Shown here piece by piece: positions 19,569-29,107 of a DNA stretch of 43,317 nt. This DNA is from Mitosporidium daphniae. Lineage: Eukaryota; Microsporidia. The stretch covers positions 1 to 43,317 of the forward strand of contig NW_013546456.1 of NCBI RefSeq assembly GCF_000760515.2, read 5' to 3'. The notes beneath the pieces were generated by a model. It saw nothing but the letters and a program-made list of their open reading frames with translations. It was not told the origin of the DNA and ran no database searches. The position numbers and the translations under genes are program-made. Each line of letters opens with the position of its first letter. The first letter of the stretch is position 1.

Positions 19569-20621
19569 TCATTGGATATGCCGATAATCAACACCAAAAG
19601 CCGTCCCAATAAACCAAATATCGAGCCCAAGCTTTCGATTGACGCTCATAAGGTCGACGTCAATTTGTGGCAGGGAACGGTCGGTTTCAGAGATCTCTAG
19701 CACAGATGGGTCCTTTTTTTGGTTACAAACACGCTGAACATACAAGACACTGGCTTCTCTTTGCTCCAATTCATGAAGGGTCGGGAACGAGGCCAGAGAG
19801 ACCGAGCTAGGCTTATCCAACGAAGATGCAACGAAAATCCAGCCAGATATTTCATATAAATTCAACGTAATCAGCAAGCGCCGATACCTTCCTCTCCTAT
19901 TGATAACCGAAATTTGGGAAAAAATTTTCACCATCGGGCCGGAGGCCCTACCAGGCCCGGTATCACCAAAAAGGTTGCCTCCACAAGGAAAAGCAGACGT
20001 GAGGGAAAGCGCATTGCTCCATAATTTTTCCAATTGTAACAATACGTGCACAAGATAACAATGGTTGGCATGTTCAAGTCGCTGATCAATATGTCGGTAT
20101 CCAGGATCAGGATTTTCCTCGACAATCTGCAAAGATGCCATCTCAATAATAAGCTGCCAAAGGCGAGTGAGAGTCTTTTGCAAAAACAAAAGGTCATACC
20201 AAAGCTCAAGAGCCGGCATATGCCATTCTTCGGCAACTTGCACCTTCTTTGTAGCCTCTTTTTTGATTGATTGGAGGGAATTTTGCCATAGGGCAATAAA
20301 TACCCCAGTGCTTTCTTGAGACCTCCCGTCAAATATAGGGGCGTCCGATATTTTTTTGAGATTTTTTTGCAACACTTCCCCTGCCCCTAGAAAATAGGAG
20401 TACAAAAGAAGAAGTATCTTCTTCTCAAGCGCATCAAGGCCGCCAAACTTGGGAGGACATCGGTCTTGACCAATAGATATCACGACCATCCGTTCAAGCG
20501 CAGAAAGGGGAGGCAATTCGTCCGTATGAGGATAATGAATCGACTCTCTTAGTTCAAATACGCTTTTCGCGATATTTCGTAGCAAATCATGCACTGGCGC
20601 GCTCAGGAGCAGATCATGCAT
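19569..20621 (-). CDS. Hypothetical helical protein
   Basis: 350 residues, not recognised. Mostly helical with aromatic-rich stretches (ALELWYDLLFLQKTLTRLWQ, HCYLVHVLLQLEKLW). A more polar C-terminal third starts with GRASGPMVK and reads like beta strands (RRGRYRRLLITLNLYEISGW). No membrane segment or zinc motif. The frame is uninterrupted and its residue composition is ordinary, so the gene is probably real. The ATG at 20621 is the first in frame. Exons beyond the stop cannot be ruled out, because the 231-bp spacer to the Myb stop is longer than usual here. Confidence 0.6.
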   Translation of the reverse strand: MHDLLLSAPVHDLLRNIAKSVFELRESIHYPHTDELPPLSALERMVVISIGQDRCPPKFGGLDALEKKILLLLYSYFLGAGEVLQKNLKKISDAPIFDGRSQESTGVFIALWQNSLQSIKKEATKKVQVAEEWHMPALELWYDLLFLQKTLTRLWQLIIEMASLQIVEENPDPGYRHIDQRLEHANHCYLVHVLLQLEKLWSNALSLTSAFPCGGNLFGDTGPGRASGPMVKIFSQISVINRRGRYRRLLITLNLYEISGWIFVASSLDKPSSVSLASFPTLHELEQREASVLYVQRVCNQKKDPSVLEISETDRSLPQIDVDLMSVNRKLGLDIWFIGTAFGVDYRHIQ

Positions 20622-21036
20622 TTGCTGAGTTTGGAGATTTTAAATGTTTGAAATTTTCAACCATGGTGGCAACGGCCTCCCAATTGCCCACATACCTTTT
20701 TATTAATGTAGGCTTCCGATTTTCTCCCGATTCGATTTATACCAGGTCTCGAAGGGNTAAAAGAATGGCCATTGTCAAGCCCTTCAACACGCTTTAGGGG
20801 GAGCTCAAGTGGTTTAAATTAAACCTTGCGCTAATCAAGCTTGGAATGTTGAGGCTTTGTCTTGAATCAATTTTATTTTGCATAATCTAACACCCACTAC
20901 TTTCTTCCCTGTTGAAAAGGTTACCCCTCTGCTGATCAGGTTTCCCCTTTGTTGAAAAGGTTTCCCCTCTGCTGATCAGGCTTCCCCTCTGCTGGCCGGG
21001 TTTCCCCTGTGCTGACCAAGTTTCCCCTCTGCCGCC
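20622..21036. other. Intergenic spacer with unresolved base and minisatellite
   Basis: No gene is visible. Position 20757 is N. The right-hand third is filled by the 20-bp tandem repeat described separately. The left part is plain AT-rich sequence and probably holds the promoter of the gene starting at 20621. Confidence 0.6.
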
Positions 21037-21040
21037 TTAA
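20901..21040 (-). repeat. 20-bp minisatellite, seven degenerate copies
   Basis: Seven consecutive units in exact 20-bp register (20901, 20921, 20941, 20961, 20981, 21001, 21021). The plus-strand consensus is TTTCCCCTCTGCTGATCAGG. Units alternate partly between GTTGAAAAGG and GCTGATCAGG ends. The last unit overlaps the TAF1 stop codon (21037-21039), so the array is the TAF1 3' end or 3' UTR. A period of 20 shifts frame, so it is not coding. Confidence 0.9.
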
Positions 21041-24000
21041 TGCTGGCTGAACTCTAAAGGAGAGAAACCCAATAAACTAACCCCTTCCAAAGCTTCTTCG
21101 ACTACCCTTACAACGTTAAGAGCAATCATAGAAAAGGGATGTTCCGCACCATTATAAGTGACGCAGTTTTCGTGGATTAGCTGAACATCGCTCAGAAATT
21201 GATTCGCAGAGCTATATCTGCGATTGTTGATATTTTTCCGTAGCGTGGAAAAGTCCATCGGATTTTTAACAATGGCATGGTATCCAGGAGCTATTTTTTC
21301 CTGCACAGGAAGATGGAATGGCCAGCTCTACGTATCAGTTGCACGGGCTTACGTTGGGGATATTAGTGATGTCCGTGACAATTTTGCCAAAAATTCGGCC
21401 AAGCTCGGAAATTGCCTGTCGTCTAAGAAGAATTTTCACCTTTTCGTCTTGATCCCCCGCTCGTTCCTCCTCGGTTTCTTCTGTGACTCGATCCCAGGAA
21501 TACATAGGGCAGGAACGGTTCGTTTTCATGTGGCCATATTGTCCGCAATTTCCGCATTTCATCTGGTCGTCAAAATATGGTAACATGCCTTTTTTAGTAG
21601 CGCCCCGCTTTCATCATCAACAGGCGCACTTGTTGTTGCGGGTACACCACCAATTTTAGCACTGCTACTTTTCCTGAAATTAGAAAGCAAATGAACCAAC
21701 TTTTTGCGAGCCACTTCCTCAAACCGCTTCTGCTCCAAATACTCAATAATGATCCTTGAATCTTTTATAAGCTCTGTTTGGTAAAGCACACTGGTTCCAT
21801 CTTCCCCAAGCACTTTTCGCTTGATTAACAATTGCTTTGGAAAGGGCGGGATGGTGGTAGAACTGGAAATCCCTAAGCTCGAAGATGATGATAGAGAGGA
21901 CGATTGTGAGAGGGTCTCGTCATCAATTTCGTCAACCTCATCCAGCTCATGGAAGCTATTAGGAAGCATTGTCTGATCTTCATATGAAATGCCCTTATAT
22001 TGAGAGAGCCTGTTCGGGTTTAAAAGAGCGTTGTATTGAGCATCCCATATTTTCATTATTTGCTCGCGATATGCCTGTTGCTGTTCGGCAATGGAATACT
22101 TTTTGTCCTCATCTAACACGGATTGGTCGTTCGCGGGAGACGCTGACCATCGCTTCTGATGAAAGGTATTGCTTTTCAAGGGGATCCTGTTGAAGCTAAA
22201 TCCTTCGCCGCAGCCGGTCGGGTCTCCAGACCCATTGAGCTCTACAAGCGCTTTTCCTTGTGTGGCAAGAATAAAATTCCGTGTTATACTCCATGGTGCC
22301 AATTTGATTTCAGTAACGAGAGATGAGAACTCGTCCTCGTCGTCCCTTGGATTTCCATCTTCATCTGCCAGATGTCCAAGTCCCGCGTCCAAGAGTCGTT
22401 GCTTGCCTGCAAGCATTGCCTCGTAAATGCAAACCATCTCTGGAGTCATCAATGCTCGAAGTTCGTCTTCCGAGAGTGTAGGGGCCGTTTTTTTGAGGAT
22501 CCACCAACCCGTATCCTTGTTGACGCGAAGGTAATCCGAAATATCCTTCAGCCACTTTCGGAGAACACTTTCCTGAAATTGAGGAAAGGCACGGCAAATT
22601 TTTGATATTTTGGCCCTTCTTGAAAGGTTCCCGGGGCGTTGAAACTGCCGATAAGCGGCTACCTCAACCCTGCTTTTGCAATAGATGTTTGCCTTTCGAG
22701 ATTGAGGACCAAAAACTTCAACCATTGGCAAGGTCTGTCCAGCGACATGAATTGCAGGAAACTCCATCAACACTGAAGGCTGCATCACTCCATCAAACCA
22801 TTGGCGCACGAGCAGAAAGTCTGTTTTAGCCGACTCGTGTTTGAATAGCGGAGCTCTGAAAAGATTATTTTGAAGGCAGAGCACTGTTTGTCCCGGACGC
22901 ACATCACCAAATCCCAAAAATGGACTGGGTTCATGGCGGCCCAGTGTCATCGAAATCCCTATTGCGCCCTAAAAATAAAGGGGAATTAACGAAAATTGAA
23001 GGAGCAATTAAATGTAAATAAGGGAAAAGAAATGGCCTCAATGGCCAGATGTTAAAAATCGATGGTGTAACTCACCTCTGGAGATGTTGTAGGAAGCGAT
23101 GTGCGAGATTCTCGCGAATATCGATAAAGGAGACTACCCATTCCCTCTTTTTGTACAAGAATGTGGAACTCCTCGGAATACTCTACCAGCAACAGATGAG
23201 ATGGCTGTTGGTCAATAGAATCGCTAGGAACAATTGTAAGCTCTTTGACAGAACGAGGAATCATGGCCGAGGCATGTACAGAATGCGGTGGAAGGACAAC
23301 ATCCATTCCGGGAGACGAACTTAATAGGGGGAGCCCCTCTTCACGTTTCTTGAATGTAACCCTCGGTGCGTATTTCGCTCCAAAGGGAAATCGATGGAAG
23401 GATCGCAACTCGGATTTGGTTATCCACGCCTTATAGAAAGGTTTTACAAGCTTCAAAGCAGGAATGGAATGAACAAGTGCAATATTAGAGGCACCGGCAG
23501 TGCCTGGACGCTGGCCCTCTTCAGCAAGGAGGTCTTTCGGCAAATAATATTTATCTCCAGAGACATTGTATCTATCCGAAATAATGGGAAATGAAAAGGA
23601 ACGCGGAACAGGCCAGGGGCCTGCTGCTCCTCTGGCTTGTCCACTGCCATCGCTTTTGGGGACTGAGGGTGAAGTGATTATATTTGATCTCTTTGCAATT
23701 GGAGGCATCAATATAGATGATGAGCACGAAAATGAATCTATTCGCTCTAGAATGAGGGCTGGATCCATTTCAGAGAGGTAGGGCTGGAAAAAGGCATGGA
23801 AGCCGTCGGTTTTAATATTATCCTCATCCCAAACAATGAAGGAATCCCAAGCGCCACTAGCTAGCACTGAGTTAAGTATTTTCGACTTCAAGGTCTTTAC
23901 AAGGCCATCAGCTGCTGAAGATCTATCCAGTAACGATCCCCTGCTATTTTGCGACAATGAAGAAGTACTTGGACCAAAGAGGCGATTTGAATCTGAAGAT

Positions 24001-24918
24001 GAACATGATAATGGTGGTGGAGGGGGCTGAGATGCTGATGAGGGTGATGGTTTGGAAGGAGATGAAGAGACATCGTCAAGTGGTGATGATGATAATTCTC
24101 CAACGTGCCTGGAATTCTCCTCCTGCAACAAAAGCCTGGTGGAAGACTCGCCAAGTCTGGAGACATTTTGGGATGAGGTGCGAACGGGAGATGTAATTGT
24201 GATCTTTGGAATAAGCGATGTATCTAGCAGCATTCCAGAAGACACATTTCTGGACTTTGGGGTGTTATGGCCTGTTGAAACGAGTAGAGAGCCTATTGAT
24301 CCGGTGGGGGTTTGCGAGATCGAGTGTGCAGATGCGGAAAACACACTCATATTTTCCTGTTCTTCTCCCTCCCCCTCTTCCCATGAGATTTTATCTTCCC
24401 AAGCATTCCAATAAATTGGATTGAAGCGGAGCAAGTCTTCATCCTGAGAAGTCAGTAATTTTCTTCGCAAATAAGCATCGGAAATTACGGGTCCAGCATG
24501 CGGATTACAGGATATTGAGGGATTTGTTGTTCGGCCGTAAATACCATTGGCATGTTGGTGATTTTGCGGTGACCTTTTCCATCGATTGGGATTAGCCAAA
24601 GATGATACAATAGACCTGATGTTCAATACAATTGGGCCCATTTTTTGTTGGACCCTTTTAGATGGTTTCTTATTGTGCATGCCGTTTGGTCGTCTTGCAT
24701 CTGCTTCTGAGTTTGGTCCAGATAGCAAACGCTCGTCAGAAATGTCGGTTGACCAAACATGGATATCACTATCTATTTCAAATGGATAAAACATCCTTAC
24801 TTATGACTCGTGAATCGATAATTTTTAATGAGGGCTGGAACTCATCCGATATGACACCTATCAAATCGGTTAACCGGACAATCGGCTGGGCGACTTGATC
24901 GACCTTCTCGTTCAGCAT
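21037..24918 (-). CDS. TAF1: TAF1, largest TFIID subunit, with zinc knuckle and one bromodomain
   Basis: TAF1 is the scaffold of TFIID at pol II promoters. Exons 24801-24918, 23076-24772, 21589-22968, 21353-21562 and 21037-21327 give about 1231 residues. Introns are 28, 107, 26 and 25 nt. A Ser/Pro-rich N-terminal half precedes the TAF1 core (DUF3591), with SPFLGFGDVRPGQ, LFRAPLF, VNKDTGWWILKK and IIEYLEQKRFEEVARKK. A C2HC knuckle follows (KCGNCGQYGHMKTN, about 1067), then one bromodomain (about 1125-1225) with SWPFHLPVQEKIAPGYHAIV, NPMDF and the acetyl-lysine-binding YN in CVTYNG. The 26-nt intron before the knuckle fits best as GC-AG; GT donors at 21621 or 21645 are alternatives. Yeast Taf1 lacks bromodomains and animal TAF1 has two. 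The start at 24918 needs the first 28-nt intron. Confidence 0.92.
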
Positions 24919-25240
24919 CCCCGGGGAGATAAACTTGAATAAAAGGTCAAATTTTGAATTAAAAATTGAAACATTATTTATTTGGATGCTGTTACCTGGC
25001 CCTCAACCCTAGCCCTAAAAGATGTCAAAAGCCGTGCACACACCACTTCAACCCAAGTCTGTATGTCCTCGTTAATATAGTAGGTGACCTATTACAACCA
25101 TGTGCGCAAAATAATATTTTACCAGGTTTATTTATGGTTATCTCATATCCGTTTGAATTTTGAATCGTTTTTAACGGTTCGGCCAGTTAAACACGATTAA
25201 ATTGCGGATAATTAATTTGCACCACCAATCCTGTAGTTTT
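24919..25240. other. Divergent spacer between TAF1 and the small membrane protein
   Basis: No coding frame is recognisable. It carries the TAF1-side telobox-like motif at 25005-25015 and is otherwise AT-rich. It should contain both promoters if the small gene at 25241 is real. Confidence 0.5.
25005..25015 (-). promoter_or_regulatory. Telobox-like motif upstream of TAF1
   Basis: Read on the TAF1 strand, GGGCTAGGGTT lies 87 nt before the TAF1 ATG, flanked by TTTTA and GAGGG. The same 11-mer and orientation occur before BRF1. Function is an inference. Confidence 0.4.
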
Positions 25241-25555
25241 ATGCAAATGGAAAAGGAAGAGCACAAAAGATGGGCGAAAAGCCCCATGATAAGAGCCGCT
25301 ATTGCGATAGTTTCTTTTACGATTCTTTCCACCACCATGGTTATAATCCTTTGTAGGAGTAAATCTTCAACATTCATAACCTCAACATGCACATCCCGAG
25401 AAAATGATGTTATTATCGTACGAAATTCAAGAAACATTCAAAGAAATACCACGGGACCCGAAAATACAGCATTTCTTGAACCCATGGCTTGCCACACAAA
25501 TACATTTCGAATGAAAAATAGGAGTAAAGCTACTCTAAACCAAAGGATTTATTAG
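25241..25555 (+). CDS. Small single-span membrane protein, uncertain
   Basis: 104 residues with a charged start (MQMEKEEHKRWAKS), one hydrophobic stretch (about 20-40, IRAAIAIVSFTILSTTMVII) and a polar, Asn/Thr-rich remainder. Nothing is recognised. In favour: its stop lies 18 bp from the convergent stop of the next gene, the spacing usual in this window. Against: unremarkable composition and no known relative. A frame on the other strand is also partly open. It may contain an unseen intron. Confidence 0.35.
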   Translation: MQMEKEEHKRWAKSPMIRAAIAIVSFTILSTTMVIILCRSKSSTFITSTCTSRENDVIIVRNSRNIQRNTTGPENTAFLEPMACHTNTFRMKNRSKATLNQRIY

Positions 25556-25573
25556 CTTTGCACTTGGAAATTT

Positions 25574-25893
25574 TCAAAATGCTGAATTTAACCTGCCATG
25601 TAAATGGATCTTTGTATCTTTATCTTGAAGCATGGAAATACAAGAGACCCTATTAAATTTGAGGCGCCATTTTAGAATATCTGCCGCAACTCCTAGCCCC
25701 ACAAAGTGTAAAAATCTGCAATTTTAAATATGAAAACAAATAAACAGAGTTGGATTTACTGCCAAATAGCCCACGCAAAGCCAATCACAATAGGGAGATC
25801 GAGCACCACCAAATCAGGCACCTGAAAGTATTTTGCATGCTTTCGCATCCTCTGGATCTCCCTGTCCATCCAAAGGAACACGGGGTCTGCCAT
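25574..25893 (-). CDS. Small hydrophobic protein, spliced, unknown
   Basis: Exons 25760-25893 and 25574-25715, joined across a 44-nt GT-AG intron, give 91 residues. The N-terminus is MADPVFLWMDREIQRMRKHA. A long hydrophobic stretch spans the splice site (VVLDLPIVIGFAWAIWQ joined to FLHFVGLGVAADIL), about 35 residues, enough for one long or two short membrane helices. A basic tail (KWRLKFNR) and a polar end follow. The splice restores an open frame where the unspliced one stops at once, which supports the gene. The size and charge pattern would fit a mitochondrial inner-membrane subunit, but I do not recognise it. Confidence 0.5.
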
Positions 25894-26069
25894 GATTTGA
25901 TGGCCTGGTCAAATAAGCTGTGGGCCTGTATTTTAATTTTTGTTACAAGGCCTACGTTATTTAACCTAACTTGAGCCGAATTTGACTGTACGTACTGCTG
26001 GTGTTAATGGTTGGATTAAAGGCTCCATTTAAGCGTAAATGTATTTATAAGCTTAAATTAGACCATTTT

Positions 26070-26508
26070 ATGCTTCAAGAATACATTTATGCTATTTTTG
26101 CCGGCTCCCTTGGTGCCTTTGGCGGAGTTTTGGCAAAACTTGTGGCTACTTTGCCGTCCTCATCATCGCACACGTTCGGTTATGTAAATTTTTTGCTTTG
26201 GATTATTATAAACATACTCGTTAACGGGATGATGTGGTATTTCTATTCGCTGGCGTTCTGCGCGTCCCTGGAATCAAGTATGTCATTTCATGATAATCTA
26301 CAGAAAAATCCGATTCTTCTGATCTGGTGGCCATAAAAATGGCAGCCAATGCTCTTTTCTCCTTTTTTTTGGGACACTGTTCTTCAATGAAGAGATCGTG
26401 TTGCGAAAAATTGTTGCGCTATCAATCATTCTTTTTGGCGTGCATTTAATAANATCTTCAAAATACAAGATGGAGGTCGCTAAAGCCTCCCAAAACTTAA
26501 ACAAGTAA
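26070..26508 (+). CDS. TMEM42/EamA-like membrane protein with apparent -1 frame break
   Basis: Exon 1 (26070-26277) begins MLQEYIYAIFAGSLGAFGGV and continues through LLWIIINILVNGMMWYFYS, the pattern of TMEM42 half-EamA transporters. A 26-nt intron (26278-26303) leads to SSDLVAIKMAANALFSFF. There the frame must shift by one at a run of eight T (26363-26370) to continue as GTLFFNEEIVLRKIVALSII, the expected last helix and loop (LFGE in the family). It ends at the TAA at 26506. One extra T would repair the frame. A -1 slip on the same run would have the same effect, so it could be sequence error, a recent lesion, or slippage. The nearby N at 26453 makes error likely. The substrate is unknown. 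Confidence 0.65.
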
Positions 26509-26527
26509 ATCGAGTAGAAAAAGCCAC

Positions 26528-27301
26528 TTAAAAAAGCAGATATTCTGTGCACATTTTTTTAACAAGGTTTTTTCCCTCCTGCTTGTCTTCAAAGAAATAC
26601 GACATGATGGGATCGTTGGCCGCCTTTGGATCAAGTTTTCCAAATTGAATGATCTTTGAAGCCGACGAAGCATGCCCTGAAATAATTTCCCTACCAGCAT
26701 TAGCCCTTATGAAAATTTGTGTCCAAAAAACAATTTCGCCGGCATGCAAAAGGCTAGTGTTTTTCGTGACGTTCCAAATGTAAATGGGAAAATAAACCAA
26801 AGTAGGATCGGCCACCCATATCAACATCCTATTCTTAGAGAGTGTTGTCGATGTAGTGGCGTCTTCTAAGGGCATCACCTGCAGAACCATCACTAGCAGA
26901 TTTGCAATCGTGTAAGAGTCAGCCTTTTGCACATGATTAAGAACAGGCAGAAGCTGCGAAACGGGATAGCCTGATATAAATTTTGGGCAATTCCCGCTTT
27001 TTTGAGCTACTTCTACCGCATTCGTGTCTAAAAGGATTGTCTGGCTTTGTTGTAGTTTCTTTGGCGGTGACGGATGTACCAGCATCGATAGATTCTCGAT
27101 GTCATTGAAGGCGAGAAAGGATGAATATTGCGACAATTCTAACACATTTGGATGGAGATAAGAACAACAAACATAGGTGCCACTTTGACGAATGATCTCA
27201 AACGAACCAAGCAATCGATCGGCATCCGTAAAAAGCGACGGGTCAACCTCTGAACATCTGGAATCGTCAAGGGACGGCGGAGGATGAAAGAAGATAAACA
27301 T
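26528..27301 (-). CDS. Hypothetical protein
   Basis: 257 residues, not recognised. No membrane segment, signal or zinc site. The middle part alternates short hydrophobic strands and loops (QTILLDTNAVEVAQ, NRMLIWVADPTLVYFPIYIW, GEIVFWTQIFIRA) and could be a beta-barrel such as an OB fold, but this is only an impression. It ends 19 bp from the convergent TMEM42-like stop. The ATG at 27301 is the first usable one. The 416-bp upstream spacer could hide a further exon. Confidence 0.55.
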   Translation of the reverse strand: MFIFFHPPPSLDDSRCSEVDPSLFTDADRLLGSFEIIRQSGTYVCCSYLHPNVLELSQYSSFLAFNDIENLSMLVHPSPPKKLQQSQTILLDTNAVEVAQKSGNCPKFISGYPVSQLLPVLNHVQKADSYTIANLLVMVLQVMPLEDATTSTTLSKNRMLIWVADPTLVYFPIYIWNVTKNTSLLHAGEIVFWTQIFIRANAGREIISGHASSASKIIQFGKLDPKAANDPIMSYFFEDKQEGKNLVKKMCTEYLLF

Positions 27302-27717
27302 AAATTTAATTTACATCGAGCGCCTATTGAAAGCTAGACAGACAAATGGATGGAAACGCATTGGTTATACTACTCCAGAGACAAACAGTGCAATGGACTT
27401 ATGGAAATTCTTTAATGAGGAATGTCATCGACTCTGTGGCAAATCATGTTGGGACGTAACCGAAGGTTAGCACATAGATTTATGAAAACAGAGAAGATGG
27501 TTTTTATTGCATAATATGACTCACTTCAATGCTGATGCAATACTTCCTTGAACTGCAGCACACGAATGCACATGTCAGTCCAGGGAAGACAGCTTGAAGC
27601 TTATAGTGATGCAAAAAATCGGTGCAAAGCAACTTAATTTATGTTTGATTGACTAGGGTTGTGTTTTTAAATTGGCCCGGTCATCAGGGATAATTTCTTT
27701 AAATTTCGTCAATTAAA
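27302..27717. other. Intergenic spacer before COQ1
   Basis: No gene is supported. One plus-strand frame stays open for about 55 codons (about 27300-27470) and reads like protein (QTNGWKRIGYTTPE, LWKFFNEECHRLCG). It has no early ATG and no clear splice partners, so it stays unassigned. The last 70 bases carry the telobox-like CTAGGGTT at 27653-27660. Confidence 0.4.
27653..27660 (+). promoter_or_regulatory. Telobox-like motif upstream of COQ1
   Basis: CTAGGGTT lies 57 nt before the COQ1 ATG, in the same orientation and at a similar distance as the longer copies before BRF1 and TAF1. Only eight bases are shared, so chance is possible. Confidence 0.3.
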
Positions 27718-29101
27718 ATGAAATGTTTCGTGTCATCCAATTGTACATGCTATAATGGGCCGCTTTATCGCTCAAGGGCTTCCTTTAGTATTGCTGTGAA
27801 ATGGCTAACATCTATGAAAGGAAAGCTTTTGCAAGCCCCGTTTAGGAAAAAAGCGCCACCCATTCTTAATCCGTTTATTACCCAAGATCTGCAAAATACG
27901 CGTCACAACCTAGATGGCAATTCACCTCAAATTGAAGCATTCCCTTCTGTTCAGAAGCGCTTACCTTGTTGCAGCAATTCATGGGATTCCATACTGTACA
28001 GCGCTGAACGGCATCTTAACGAAGCATCAGCCTCTGGCCTTCTCAATTCTCCTGGTGGGTTTTTGTCGGAGGCTGGTAAGGAGTTTATTGACGGCCGATC
28101 AGAGAAAGAATATTTTGCCTCGATCTTTTTCAAGCTAAAAGCTACCATTGGAAATGAGGGACACCCCCTTCTGAACACCGTTAATTCGTACTACCTGCAA
28201 GCAGGTGGGAAACGGGTGCGTCCATTGATGATTCTTTTATTGTCCTTGAGCTATTTCAAACAAAATTCAAGTGCGGCCCCATGGACTTCGTTCCAAAAAC
28301 TAGCGCAGATTTCTGAGCTGATGCACACTGCATCTCTGATGCACGATGACGTGATTGATAACGCACATTCTCGAAGATCTTTGCTTTCGGCACCGTTTTT
28401 GTTTGGAAACAAAGCTGCCATACTTTCTGGAGACTATCTGCTGGCATCGGCTGCCATTCTTTTGGCTCGGCTAAATTCGCTCCATATTTTCGACTTGATG
28501 TGTCAGATAATATGCGACTTGGCGCGCGGAGAGTTGATGCAAATGGATGTTCCTCCGAACGAGAAATTTTCTCTCGATTATTATTTGGAAAAGAGCTACC
28601 GGAAAACAGCCTGCCTGATGGCCAAAAGCTTTCAATCGGCCTCAATATTGGCGGGCCAGTCGGAGCAGCTACAAAAGGCATCGTTTGAGTTTGGAAAGAA
28701 TTTTGGAATCGCTTTTCAGGTACCCCCAAATATCTCCTAAATCTCAGATAGTCGATGACATTTTGGATTACCAAGTTTCTTCACAGGATTTTGGAAAAAC
28801 CACCGCTAAGGACCTCATTGATGGGCACCTTACGGCTCCATTTTTGTATGCAATCCAGGAGGACCCGACTTTGGCTCGTCTTTATGACAGCGAATTTGCC
28901 AATCATGGGGAAATTGACTTGGCCTTTGAAATCATAACCAAGCGAACGAAAGCTATTGAAAAGGCAAAGTTCTTAGCGAAAGAATACCAAGAACGGGCAT
29001 TGGCACAGTTGGAGCTGATCAAAAAATCTCTAACTCCGGCCGATGATAGCATTAATTTTCTTGTGGAGCTTACAAAAACACTCACCAATAGAAGGCGCTA
29101 A
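27718..29101 (+). CDS. COQ1: Polyprenyl diphosphate synthase, COQ1 type (ubiquinone side chain)
   Basis: Makes the long isoprenoid tail of ubiquinone from IPP in mitochondria. Exons 27718-28719 and 28748-29101 (28-nt intron) give 451 residues. Splicing joins GIAFQ to IVDDILDYQ, restoring the second Asp-rich motif. Motifs in order: GGKRVRP (IPP binding), LMHDDVID (first Asp-rich motif), GDYLLA, ELMQM, Y..K and VDDILD. The first 130 residues are not conserved, rich in Ser, Arg and Lys and low in acid at the very start, as in a mitochondrial leader. The family is usually 320-470 residues, so the length is normal. Its presence argues for a respiratory chain using ubiquinone. The stop is 6 bp from the convergent transporter stop. 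Confidence 0.92.
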
Positions 29102-29107
29102 GTTAAA

